Positions 1-6,885 of a stretch of 12,963 bases of DNA are shown here, one piece after another. A program made the translations under genes and the position numbers. Origin of the DNA: Betaproteobacteria bacterium (lineage in GTDB: Bacteria > Pseudomonadota > Gammaproteobacteria > Burkholderiales > SG8-39); the NCBI GenBank assembly GCA_019237595.1, contig JAFAGU010000037.1:1-12963 (forward strand), given 5' to 3'. The notes under the pieces were generated by a model. It did not search any database. It worked only from the letters and a program-made list of their open reading frames with translations, and was not told where the DNA came from. Numbering within the stretch: position 1 is the first letter of the stretch; every line of letters starts with the position of its first letter.

Positions 1-339
1 CCCGGCAAGCCGGCAGAGGTAAGCTGCGGGCAACGCGCTCTGGCTGTGCACCGTGAAGATCGCCGCGGCGTCGAACTGCCCGGCGCGGATCGTCTCCAGG
101 ATTTCGAGATCGGCGTCCGGACGGCCGACCTTCATCCAGGGCGCGGCGAACGCGATGGATTCGTCCACCTCGGGCACGAAGCGCGCCGCGGCGGCGCCGC
201 ACGCGGAAGTGAGGAGCGTCACGTGGCAGCCGAGCGATTGGCGGAACGCGCGCAGCGCAGGCGTCGTCATCAGTACGTCGCCGAGGCTGTCGAGCCGCAC
301 GGCGAGGAGGCGCCGGACCGTTTTCCAGCGCTCGTTCAT
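1..339 (-). CDS. GT9 (heptosyltransferase-like) glycosyltransferase, N-terminal part
   Basis: Only the first 113 residues lie in the window; the gene continues past the left edge. GT9 enzymes such as WaaC/WaaF move heptose from ADP-heptose to the lipopolysaccharide core on the cytoplasmic face of the inner membrane. The N-terminus carries the typical RLDSLGDVLMTTPALRAF block (residues 15-32), in which the Gly-Asp pair follows the first strand of a GT-B fold. The ATG at 337-339 overlaps the stop of the phosphatase gene as ATGA, which fixes the start and implies coupled translation as the last visible gene of a four-gene minus-strand operon. Acceptor and donor cannot be read from this fragment. 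Membership of GT9 is well supported; true heptosyltransferase activity is inference, helped by the neighbouring GmhB-like phosphatase. Confidence 0.85.
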   Translation of the reverse strand, partial: MNERWKTVRRLLAVRLDSLGDVLMTTPALRAFRQSLGCHVTLLTSACGAAAARFVPEVDESIAFAAPWMKVGRPDADLEILETIRAGQFDAAAIFTVHSQSALPAAYLCRLAG

Positions 340-854
340 TCGCCCAGGATGCGCGCCGCCGCCTGCGCGAGGTCCGCGGCGACCGCATCGGGCGTGCGAA
401 GCTCGGTGAGCTCCCACTCGGTCTCGTTGCCGTTGTCAATGAGGCAGGTTCTGCAGCCGGCACGCCGCCCCGCTTCGACGTCGTCGAGGATGTCACCCAC
501 CATCCATGAGCGCGCGAGGTCGACGCCCTGCTCCCGCGCCGCGAGCAGCAGCAGCCCGGGACTGGGCTTGCGGCAATCGCAACCCGCGTGCGGATGGTGC
601 GGGCAGTAGTAGAAGCCGTGGAGCTCCAGCGTGTCGACGAGATGGCGTTCTAACGCTTCGAGATCCTCGCGGGAGAAGAGCCCGAGGGCGAGGCCCGGCT
701 GGTTCGATACGACGATGACGCGCAGGCGACGATCGGCAAAAGCCGCGAGCGCCTCCTTCGCGCCCTTCGCGAGGCTCACTCGCGCCGGATCGACGTTGTA
801 CGGGACGTCCTCGAGGAGCGTCCCGTCCTTGTCGAGGAAGACCGCGGCGCTCAC
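336..854 (-). CDS. HAD-IIIA phosphatase, GmhB-like (heptose-bisphosphate phosphatase family)
   Basis: A 172-residue HAD-superfamily phosphatase. Motif I is FLDKDGT, with nucleophile Asp8 and acid/base Asp10. Motif II is VVSNQPG (Ser50), motif III is the Lys of CRKP (Lys96), and motif IV is GDILDD (Asp121, Asp124/125). A zinc loop, CPHHPHAGCDC (Cys84, His86, Cys92, Cys94), is the hallmark of the GmhB/HisB-N group. As I recall it, E. coli GmhB has about 12 residues between His and the second Cys; here there are 5, as in HisB-N. The likely substrate is therefore a sugar bisphosphate such as D-glycero-D-manno-heptose 1,7-bisphosphate, but another phosphosugar is possible. The GTG start overlaps the stop of the SDR gene as GTGA, and a following ATGA leads into the GT9 gene. 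The glycosyltransferase neighbours favour a sugar substrate over histidinol phosphate. Confidence 0.88.
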   Translation of the reverse strand: MSAAVFLDKDGTLLEDVPYNVDPARVSLAKGAKEALAAFADRRLRVIVVSNQPGLALGLFSREDLEALERHLVDTLELHGFYYCPHHPHAGCDCRKPSPGLLLLAAREQGVDLARSWMVGDILDDVEAGRRAGCRTCLIDNGNETEWELTELRTPDAVAADLAQAAARILGE

Positions 855-1567
855 GGCCACGACGTCTCGCGCATCGGCAGCACCATCACCTCGGGAATCA
901 CGCTCTCCGCCGGGAGCGAGAGGACGAAGCGCACCGTCGCCGCGACGTTCGCCGGATCCTGCAGCACGCCGGGATCGATGTCGGGAAACCGGTCGAGGAG
1001 GAAGGGCGTGCGCATGCCGCCGGCCACGATGGCCGTCACCTTGATGCCGCGCGGGCGAAGCTCGGCGTGCAGCGCGTGCGAGAGCCCGAGCAGCCCCCAT
1101 TTGCTCGCGTGGTAGGGGGCGGCGTTCGGCCACGCCCGCTTCGACGCGGTCGAGGCGATGTTCACTATGTGGCCGCCCCGCCCCTTCATGGCTTTCGCGG
1201 CGAGCTGCGAAAGCAGGAACGGCCCGCGCAGGTTCACGCGCATCACGGCGTCCCACTGCGCCACCGAGAGCTCGTCGATCGGCAGCGTGAAATCCACGGC
1301 CGCGTTGTTCACGAGCACGTCGAGCCTGCCCGCCGCAGCAAACGCGCGCTCCGCGGACGCTTCGTCGGCCACGTCGATTTCGAGCGCCGCCGCCTTGCCG
1401 CCCGCGCGCTCGATCCGGGCCGCGGTAGCTCCGGCGCCGTCGAGGTTGCGATCGGCGAGGAGCACGGCGCAGCCCGCGGCCGCGAGGTCTGCGGCGATGG
1501 CAGCGCCCAGCCCGCGCGCGGCGCCGGTCACGAGCACGCGCTTCCCTTCGAGCGGGGTAGCGCTCAT
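851..1567 (-). CDS. Classical short-chain dehydrogenase/reductase (SDR)
   Basis: A 238-residue classical SDR with all family landmarks: the Rossmann glycine motif TGAARGLG (residues 14-21), NNAA (87-90), catalytic Ser139 in the NIAST segment, and the YHASK catalytic Tyr152/Lys156. Asp39-Arg40 at the end of the second strand suggests NAD(H) rather than NADP(H). Length and motifs are those of classical SDRs, not the extended SDRs that epimerise nucleotide sugars, so it probably oxidises or reduces an alcohol or ketone on a small molecule or free sugar. The substrate cannot be told. The ATG overlaps the GT4 stop as ATGA and the stop overlaps the phosphatase start as GTGA, placing it inside the glycan operon. 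Its role in glycan synthesis is inferred from that context alone. Confidence 0.9.
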   Translation of the reverse strand: MSATPLEGKRVLVTGAARGLGAAIAADLAAAGCAVLLADRNLDGAGATAARIERAGGKAAALEIDVADEASAERAFAAAGRLDVLVNNAAVDFTLPIDELSVAQWDAVMRVNLRGPFLLSQLAAKAMKGRGGHIVNIASTASKRAWPNAAPYHASKWGLLGLSHALHAELRPRGIKVTAIVAGGMRTPFLLDRFPDIDPGVLQDPANVAATVRFVLSLPAESVIPEVMVLPMRETSWP

Positions 1568-2850
1568 GCCGCCACCGCGATGCGCGCGCGTCGCCCGCCG
1601 GCAGGCTCGCGGAGGCGCACCTGCTCGTAGAGCGAAGCGATCGCGCGCGTCACCTTCTGCCACGTGAATTGGCCATTCACCCTGCGGATGCCGTTGCGGC
1701 CGAGCTCCTTCAAGCGCTCGGGCTCGCGGCAAAGCTCCGCGAGGCGCGCGGCGAGCGCATCGGGATCGTTGGGCGCCACGAGCGCGCCGGTCAGCCCGTC
1801 CACCACGCTGAACCGGATGCCGCCGACGTCGGAGCCGACCACCGGAGTGCCGCAGGCCATCGCCTCGAGCGGCGTGATGCCGAACGGCTCGTACCACGGC
1901 GTCGTGACGAAGACGTCCGCAGCCGCGTAGTAGAGCTTCAGAAACTCGCGGCTGCGCCTGCCCGTGAACGTCACGAGCCGGCCCACGCCCTCGGCATCGG
2001 CGAGCGCCTGGAGTCGGCCGATCTCGGGCGTCGTCTCCGCGTGGGGAAGGTCCGAATTGCCGCCGACGATGACGAGGCGGGCGGCCAGGCCATGCCGATG
2101 TGCGAGGCGCGCCAGGCCGCGGATGGCATTGTCGATGCCCTTGCGCGGGACGAGCCGTCCGATGTTGAGGAGGATGCGCTCGTCCATCCGGTAGCCGAGC
2201 GTGCGCCGCGCGAGCGCGCGGGTAATGGGCCAGAACTCCGAGCGGTCGAAGCCGCACGGGATCACGCTCACGCGCGCCGGATCGCCGGGATAGAGCGTCG
2301 TAAGGTCGGTCTTGTCCTGCGGGCACTCGGCCACGATCGCGTCCGCCTCGCGCACCAGCCGGTCTTCGATTTCGAGCCGCTCGCGCGGGAACTCGTCCGC
2401 CGCGCCCTGGTGCAGCCTCCGCACGCGACCGAGGGCGTGGAAGGTGACCACGAGCGGCGTGCCGAGCGAGCGCTTGAGGGCGAGGCCGGCAAGCCCGGAC
2501 ATGAAGAAATTCGCGTGCGCGACGACATAGCCGCCCGGGCTCTTCGCGACATCCCTGGCGAAGCACTCGACGGAATCGGAGAACTGCGGCATGAACTCGA
2601 GGAGCTGCTCCTTGCGCACATAAGCCGGCGGCCCGGCCGGCACGTGGATCACCCGCACGCCGGGCATCCATTCCACGACCTCCGGAAGGTCCGGGGCGTC
2701 GCGCCGCGTGAAGACGTCGACGAGGTAACCGAGGTGCGCGAGCTGGCGCGCGACGTGCGCCACGTAGATGTTCTGACCGCCGCTGTCGATGCCGCCCGCC
2801 GCCGCAAGCGGCGAGGCATGCTCACTGATCAGTGCGACTCTCTTCGCCAT
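1564..2850 (-). CDS. GT4-family glycosyltransferase
   Basis: A 428-residue GT-B glycosyltransferase. The N-terminal domain has SGGQNIYV (residues 23-30), as in sucrose-phosphate synthase and MshA-type enzymes. The C-terminal donor domain has NIGRLVPRKG (229-238) and the E-x7-E motif EPFGITPLE (Glu321, Glu329), followed by ACGTPVVGSDVGG. These are retaining GT4 features, using a nucleotide sugar in the cytosol. I chose the ATG at 2848-2850 because GAGGG at 2854-2858 is a well-placed ribosome binding site and MAKRVALIS begins the first strand at once; an upstream TTG at 2883 would add 11 residues without a family match. It is the first gene of the minus-strand operon and its stop overlaps the SDR start as ATGA. 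Donor and acceptor are unknown; surface glycan or a sucrose-like solute are both possible. Confidence 0.9.
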   Translation of the reverse strand: MAKRVALISEHASPLAAAGGIDSGGQNIYVAHVARQLAHLGYLVDVFTRRDAPDLPEVVEWMPGVRVIHVPAGPPAYVRKEQLLEFMPQFSDSVECFARDVAKSPGGYVVAHANFFMSGLAGLALKRSLGTPLVVTFHALGRVRRLHQGAADEFPRERLEIEDRLVREADAIVAECPQDKTDLTTLYPGDPARVSVIPCGFDRSEFWPITRALARRTLGYRMDERILLNIGRLVPRKGIDNAIRGLARLAHRHGLAARLVIVGGNSDLPHAETTPEIGRLQALADAEGVGRLVTFTGRRSREFLKLYYAAADVFVTTPWYEPFGITPLEAMACGTPVVGSDVGGIRFSVVDGLTGALVAPNDPDALAARLAELCREPERLKELGRNGIRRVNGQFTWQKVTRAIASLYEQVRLREPAGGRRARIAVAA

Positions 2851-2865
2851 GGTCCCTCGCTTGTT

Positions 2866-2892
2866 GAACGGGGGCGAGAGCAAAGCCCGTTC
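2866..2892 (-). promoter_or_regulatory. Possible leader hairpin just upstream of the GT4 ribosome binding site
   Basis: Perfect 7-bp inverted arms (GAACGGG at 2866-2872 and CCCGTTC at 2886-2892) are separated by 13 bases, in what would be the 5' leader of the GT4 operon mRNA. The hairpin would end about seven bases before the GAGGG ribosome binding site (2854-2858), so it could affect translation initiation. There is no U-run after it, so it does not look like a terminator. A 7-bp stem of this composition can arise by chance in GC-rich DNA; the call is tentative. Confidence 0.3.
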
Positions 2893-2994
2893 CAGCGAAG
2901 GCGAAGCGCGATCCTCCCGAGAGCCGCGCTATGAATTTGAATTGCGCGCGCCAATCGGCGCGGCGAGCGAGCCGCGGTAATTCTTTCGGAGCGC

Positions 2995-3009
2995 TTGTAG
3001 GGCCTACAA
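2995..3009. promoter_or_regulatory. 15-bp perfect palindrome, possible operator
   Basis: TTGTAGG, a central G, then CCTACAA forms a perfect palindrome with a one-base centre. After one mismatch it extends on both sides by GCG/CGC (2991-2993 and 3011-3013), giving a 23-bp imperfect dyad. It lies between the 3' end of the FAD oxidoreductase gene and the GT4 operon, about 145 bp upstream of the GT4 start and some 40 bp upstream of a weak promoter-like stretch (TTGGCG at 2954-2949, CATAGC at 2933-2928, minus strand; 15-bp spacing). Such dyads typically bind dimeric regulators. I cannot name one. As a terminator it would lack a U-tract and has almost no loop. Confidence 0.35.
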
Positions 3010-3032
3010 CCGCAAGTGTTCCGCGCGATCCC

Positions 3033-4064
3033 TTATTGGAAGCGCGCGATGAAGCGGCGATCGATCGCGTCCTTCAGGTGCCACGCCCATGCGCCGCGCG
3101 CACGCACGGCGCCCCACTGGAGGAGCGCCGTTCGGCGCGCGCCGCACGAGAGGAGCATCAAGCTTCTTCGCTGCGGCCTATAGGCGCGCAGGCGACCTCC
3201 GCCGAGCATCGCGCGCAGGTTCCATTCGAGGATCGGCGCCTGGCGAACCGCGAAGACGCCGGACTTCGCGTGCGGCGCATCGCGCAATGTCGCGCAGTCG
3301 CCGACAGCGAATAGGTCGTCGCGCGATACCGAGCGGAGCAGCGCATCGGTCAGGAAAAACCCCGAGCCGTCGGTCTGCACGCCGGCCGAGCGCTGCCACG
3401 GATGGGGCGCCGGCCCGGTGGCAAGCACGGCGAAGTCGAAACGCTCGGTCGTACCCTTTGTATCGATCGCCGGCCCGGGCCCGATGGAGAGGACGGCGAC
3501 CTCGCGTGTATCGACACCGGCGTTCCTCAGAGCCTCGCGGACCGGCGGTTCGATCGCGCGATCGGCATGGAGGACGACGCCGAGCCCGCGGGCCGCGAGC
3601 GCCATCGAAAGCTCGGCGCCCGCGGCGCCGCCGCCAATGACCGCAACGCGCGCTTTGTCGATCGCGAGCACCCTCTCGATGAAGCCGGGAAGCGGCTTGA
3701 CGGTCACCGCGTGCTCGCTTCCCGAAAGGCGGTCGTCGGTCCGCGAGCCGACGTCCAGCGACGCGATGTCGTAGGCCAGCACGTTGCCGTTCGCCAGGGT
3801 TGCACATCGGCGCTCGGCATCGAGCGCGGCCAACGATCCCTGGACGAAGTCCGCTCCACACCGGGCGCACAACCGCGCGAAGTCGATGCCGATCTCGTCG
3901 AGGCGGTAGTGGCCCGAGAGGTAGCCGGGCACCATCCCGGAATAGAGCTGCACCCGCTCCGGGGAGACGACGGTGACCTGCGCTCCGGCAAGAGGCTTCT
4001 TCGCGAGCGACGCAAGCAGCAGCGCGTGCGCGTGGCCCGCGCCCGCGAGGAGGACGCGCTTCAC
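3033..4064 (-). CDS. FAD/NAD(P)-dependent oxidoreductase, SelD N-terminal-domain/NDH-2-like
   Basis: A 343-residue two-dinucleotide-binding flavoprotein. The FAD-binding motif is GAGHAH (residues 8-13), the NAD(P) motif is GGGAAGAE (144-151), and FAD contacts follow at ATGPAP (215-220) and VGDCA (254-258). The block VQLYSGMVPGYLSGHY (38-53) and the C-terminal WAWHLKDAIDRRF resemble the stand-alone form of the pyridine-nucleotide-disulfide oxidoreductase domain fused to selenide-water dikinase in some bacteria. There is no redox-active Cys pair near the FAD motif, so it is closer to NDH-2 or sulfide:quinone reductase-like enzymes than to a disulfide reductase. No SelD domain follows: the protein stops at residue 343. 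The GTG start overlaps the acyl-CoA synthetase stop as GTGA, so the two are co-translated. The physiological substrate is unknown. Confidence 0.85.
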   Translation of the reverse strand: MKRVLLAGAGHAHALLLASLAKKPLAGAQVTVVSPERVQLYSGMVPGYLSGHYRLDEIGIDFARLCARCGADFVQGSLAALDAERRCATLANGNVLAYDIASLDVGSRTDDRLSGSEHAVTVKPLPGFIERVLAIDKARVAVIGGGAAGAELSMALAARGLGVVLHADRAIEPPVREALRNAGVDTREVAVLSIGPGPAIDTKGTTERFDFAVLATGPAPHPWQRSAGVQTDGSGFFLTDALLRSVSRDDLFAVGDCATLRDAPHAKSGVFAVRQAPILEWNLRAMLGGGRLRAYRPQRRSLMLLSCGARRTALLQWGAVRARGAWAWHLKDAIDRRFIARFQ

Positions 4065-5695
4065 GCCTTGGCGGCGAGCTTCGCCTCCTCGCGCCGCCGC
4101 AGCTCCTTGCGCTGCACCTTCCCGGTCGTGGTCATGGGCAGCGCATCGATGAACTCGATCTCGCGCGGGTATTCGTACGGGGCGAGACGGCCGCGCACGT
4201 GACCCTGGATCTCTTCGATGAGCGCCTCGGTCGGCGCGTGGCCGGGCTGCAGGACGATGAACGCCTTCACCACCGAGCCGCGAGTCGCATCGGGCTTGCC
4301 GATTACCGCGGCATTGGCCACGGCCGGATGCTTGACGAGGCAGCTCTCGATCTCGGCCGGGCCAATGCGGTAGCCGGAGCTCTTGATCACGTCGTCGCTG
4401 CGCCCCTGGTACCAGAGGTAGCCATCTTCATCCATCCGGCCCTGGTCCCCCGTGGTCGCCCAGTCGCCGATGAACTTGTCGCGCGTCGCCTGCGGGTTTT
4501 TCCAGTACTCGAGGAAGAACACCGGGTCGTCGTTCTTCCTGACCGAGATCTCGCCAAGCTCGCCCCTTGGCAGCTCGTTTCCGTTCTCATCGATGACCGC
4601 CACGCGGTGTCCGGGGTACGCTCGACCGATCGAGCCTGGTTTGACCGGCCACGCCGCCTGGCAATTGCCGACGACGTAGTTGATCTCCGTCTGGCCGAAC
4701 ATCTCGTTGATCGTGACGCCGAGGTGCTCCTTAGCCCAGTCGAACACCGTGACGCCGACGGCTTCTCCCGCACTCATGATGCTTCTGAGCTTGAGCTGAT
4801 ACTTCTGCTTCGGCGCCGGCACGGCTTTCATCATGAGCTTCAGCGCCGTCGGAAAAAGGAACGTGTTCCGGATGGCGTATTTTTCCAGCAGGTAGAACGC
4901 GCGCTCGGCGTCGAACTTGCCGCGATAGCCGAGCACAGGGATGCCGAAGTGCCACGACGGGAGGAGCGCGTCGAAGAGCCCGCCCGCCCATGCCCAGTCC
5001 GCCGGCGAATAGAAGACATCGCCGGGCTGCGGCAGGAAATCGTGCGAATGGACGAAGCCCGGCAGGTTGCCGAGCATCACGCGATGCGCGTGTAGCGCAC
5101 CTTTGGGCGCCCCGGTCGTGCCGCTCGTGTAGATGATGAGCGCCGGATCGTCGGCGCGCGTGTCGACGCACTTGAATTCCGGATTCGCCTTTTCGGTCAC
5201 GGATTCGTATTTCAAGACTCCCGAATCCATCGCGCCTCCCACGCCGATGACGCGTTTCAGGCTGGGGACCTTGCCCTTGATCGCGGAAAGGTTGGCGATC
5301 GTCGTGGGCTCGACGATGGCGACGCTCGCTTCGGCGTGGTGCAGGCGGTATTCGAGCGCGTCGGGTCCGAAGAGATGCGAAAGCGGCAGCGCGATGGCGC
5401 CCATCTGGAAGATCGCGATATAGGCGATCGCCGTTTCAGGCCGCTGCGGGAGGAGCAGCGCCACCCGGTCGCCGCGCTGCACGCCGAGGCCGGCCAGGGC
5501 GTTCGACAGGCGATTCGCCTGCGCCTGGACCTCGGCGAAGGTGAGCTTCGCGCTCGAGCCGTCCTCGTCTTCCCAATAGAGCGCCACGCGCGAACGGTCG
5601 CCGGCCCACTGGCCGCAGCAGGCGCGGGCGATGTTGTAGCGCGCCGGAACGTCCCAGCGAAAGCTCCCGTAGAGCTCGTCGTAGCGATCCGGCAT
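4061..5695 (-). CDS. AMP-forming acyl-CoA synthetase (acetyl/medium-chain type)
   Basis: A 544-residue adenylate-forming enzyme that activates a carboxylic acid with ATP and CoA to acyl-CoA, AMP and PPi. Landmarks are the P-loop YTSGTTGAPKG (residues 189-199), FGQTE (333-337), TGD (415-417), the hinge GRSDDVIKSSGYRIGP (431-446) and the C-terminal catalytic Lys526 in TGKVQRKEL. The overall pattern (WAWAGGLFDALLP, NEMFGQTE, YRIGPAEIES) is that of acetyl-CoA synthetase-like and ACSM medium-chain enzymes; the chain length accepted cannot be read from motifs. The ATG at 5693-5695 has no clear Shine-Dalgarno sequence, and TAGAAT lies six bases upstream on the minus strand, so it may be leaderless. 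It is followed without a gap by the FAD oxidoreductase. Confidence 0.93.
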   Translation of the reverse strand: MPDRYDELYGSFRWDVPARYNIARACCGQWAGDRSRVALYWEDEDGSSAKLTFAEVQAQANRLSNALAGLGVQRGDRVALLLPQRPETAIAYIAIFQMGAIALPLSHLFGPDALEYRLHHAEASVAIVEPTTIANLSAIKGKVPSLKRVIGVGGAMDSGVLKYESVTEKANPEFKCVDTRADDPALIIYTSGTTGAPKGALHAHRVMLGNLPGFVHSHDFLPQPGDVFYSPADWAWAGGLFDALLPSWHFGIPVLGYRGKFDAERAFYLLEKYAIRNTFLFPTALKLMMKAVPAPKQKYQLKLRSIMSAGEAVGVTVFDWAKEHLGVTINEMFGQTEINYVVGNCQAAWPVKPGSIGRAYPGHRVAVIDENGNELPRGELGEISVRKNDDPVFFLEYWKNPQATRDKFIGDWATTGDQGRMDEDGYLWYQGRSDDVIKSSGYRIGPAEIESCLVKHPAVANAAVIGKPDATRGSVVKAFIVLQPGHAPTEALIEEIQGHVRGRLAPYEYPREIEFIDALPMTTTGKVQRKELRRREEAKLAAKA

Positions 5696-5701
5696 GCGCG
5701 G

Positions 5702-5711
5702 ATTCTATACT
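5702..5711. promoter_or_regulatory. Divergent promoter core with overlapping -10 elements on both strands
   Basis: The 21-bp spacer between the divergent acyl-CoA synthetase and dehalogenase genes holds the A/T island ATTCTATACT in an otherwise GC-rich spacer. On the plus strand TATACT (5706-5711) matches five of six -10 consensus bases and ends five bases before the ATG at 5717. On the minus strand TAGAAT (5707 down to 5702) also matches five of six and ends six bases before the ATG at 5695. Neither gene has a Shine-Dalgarno sequence, and transcription would start at or beside each start codon. No good -35 hexamer is visible on either side (plus-strand TAGCGA at 5682-5687 is weak). Promoter activity is inferred from sequence only. 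Confidence 0.5.
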
Positions 5712-5716
5712 TGCGC

Positions 5717-6355
5717 ATGATCGAAGCCCTGGTGTTCGACGCGTACGGCACGCTCTACGACGTTCACTCCGTCGTGCGGCGCTGCGAATCATTCTGGCCG
5801 GGCCGAGGGACCGCGCTCTCTGCGGCGTGGCGCTCGAAGCAGCTCGAGTACACGTGGCTGCGAAGCCTCATGGGGCGCTACGCCCCCTTCTCGCAGGTGA
5901 CGCTCGAGGCGCTCCGCTTCGCATGCGAGGCGATGAAGCTGCCGCTCGGCGGCGAGCAGGAACGCGCGTTGATGGACGAGTACACGCGCCTCGCGACATT
6001 TCCAGAAGTGGCATCGTTCCTGCAGAAGCGCAGCGGCCGGCGCGCCATCCTCTCGAACGGCTCGCCCGACATGCTCGATCCGCTCGTCGCGCATTCGGGC
6101 CTGCGCTTCGACGCCGTCCTGTCGGTCGACGAAGTCGGCGTATACAAGCCTTCGCCGCAGGTTTACGAGCTCGCCGTGCAGCGGCTGCGCATCGCGAAGG
6201 AGCGCATCGGCTTCGTTTCATCCAACTGCTGGGACGCGATCGGCGCGAAGGCGTTCGGCTTCCAGGTGTACTGGGTGAACCGCGGCAGCGCGCCGCTCGA
6301 CCGGCTGGGGTTCGCGCCGGACGGGATCGTCTCGTCGCTGCAGGACCTGCCTTGA
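5717..6355 (+). CDS. Haloacid dehalogenase type II (L-2-haloacid dehalogenase family)
   Basis: A 212-residue HAD protein whose motifs match L-2-haloacid dehalogenases: nucleophile Asp8 in LVFDAYGTLYDVHSV, the substrate-carboxylate Arg39 in WRSKQLEYTWLRSLMGRY, Ser113-Asn114 in LSNGSPDML, Lys144 in VYKPSPQVYELA, and SSNCWDAIGAKAFGF (residues 168-182) with Asn170 and Asp173. This family hydrolyses L-2-haloalkanoates through an aspartyl-ester intermediate; many genomic members have never been tested on a halogenated substrate. The chosen ATG begins exactly at the first strand; a longer upstream reading would run through the divergent gene. The stop overlaps the TTG start of the Nudix gene (TTGA). 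It may be transcribed as a leaderless message from TATACT at 5706-5711. Confidence 0.9.
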   Translation: MIEALVFDAYGTLYDVHSVVRRCESFWPGRGTALSAAWRSKQLEYTWLRSLMGRYAPFSQVTLEALRFACEAMKLPLGGEQERALMDEYTRLATFPEVASFLQKRSGRRAILSNGSPDMLDPLVAHSGLRFDAVLSVDEVGVYKPSPQVYELAVQRLRIAKERIGFVSSNCWDAIGAKAFGFQVYWVNRGSAPLDRLGFAPDGIVSSLQDLP

Positions 6356-6885
6356 AGTTCTGCTCGAACTGCGGCGCCCCGGTCGTGCGGCGCATTCCGC
6401 CGGGCGATACCCTCCCCCGTTTCGTCTGCGACGCGTGCGGCATCGTGCACTACCAGAACCCGCTCGTCGTCGTGGGATCGATCCCGGAGCACGAGGGACG
6501 CATCCTCCTCTGCCGCCGCGCCATCGAGCCGCGATACGGTTACTGGACGCTTCCGGCGGGTTTCCTCGAAAACGGCGAGACCGTCGCTGCGGGCGCCGTG
6601 CGCGAAACAACCGAAGAGGCCGGCGCCAGCATCGAGCTCGGCCAGCCCTTCAGCCTTGTCTCCGTCCCGCGCGTGAACCAGGTGCACCTCTTCTTCCGGG
6701 CTCGGCTCCAGCACCTGGACTTCAAGCCTGGCGAAGAGACGCTCGAGGTGGCCCTTTGCGACGAGGCGTCCATCCCATGGAAGGACATCGCCTTCCGGAC
6801 CGTCGCGCTGACGCTGCGCCATTGGTTCGCCGACCGCAAGGCAGGCAGGTTCACCTTCCACGCCGAGGATCTGTTGCCCGGTTGA
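6352..6885 (+). CDS. Nudix hydrolase with N-terminal zinc ribbon
   Basis: A 177-residue Nudix hydrolase, probably cleaving a nucleoside diphosphate linked to another group; ADP-ribose, NADH or FAD are typical substrates. A zinc ribbon begins at once (Cys4, Cys7, Cys26, Cys29). The Nudix box is GFLENGETVAAGAVRETTEEAGA split as G70, E76, R84-E85 and E88-E89, with G91; the catalytic acidic residues are all present, while the usual aliphatic positions are Thr86 and Ala92. The start is a TTG at 6352-6354 overlapping the dehalogenase stop as TTGA, with AGGA at 6342-6345 correctly spaced. No later start would keep the zinc ribbon, and an upstream Met would put this frame far inside the HAD gene. The C-terminus ends FTFHAEDLLPG. 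Substrate is not predictable. Confidence 0.9.
   Translation: MKFCSNCGAPVVRRIPPGDTLPRFVCDACGIVHYQNPLVVVGSIPEHEGRILLCRRAIEPRYGYWTLPAGFLENGETVAAGAVRETTEEAGASIELGQPFSLVSVPRVNQVHLFFRARLQHLDFKPGEETLEVALCDEASIPWKDIAFRTVALTLRHWFADRKAGRFTFHAEDLLPG

Noticed and set aside
851..2671. 606-codon minus-strand frame covering the SDR as a longer fused protein
   Set aside because: The part upstream of 1567 is an out-of-frame reading of the GT4 gene; the SDR has its own ATG and a 4-base overlap at 1564-1567.
2851..2883. Longer GT4 start at TTG 2883
   Set aside because: It adds 11 residues with no family match, and the ATG at 2850 has a well-placed GAGGG.
1669..2934. 421-codon open frame on the plus strand opposite the GT4 gene
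   Set aside because: Shadow of the GC-rich minus-strand gene: rich in Arg/Ala/His/Glu with no recognisable motif, while the opposite strand encodes an intact GT4 enzyme.
2991..3013. The palindrome as an intrinsic terminator for the FAD oxidoreductase gene
   Set aside because: No T-rich tract follows on either strand and the dyad has essentially no loop; an operator is more plausible.
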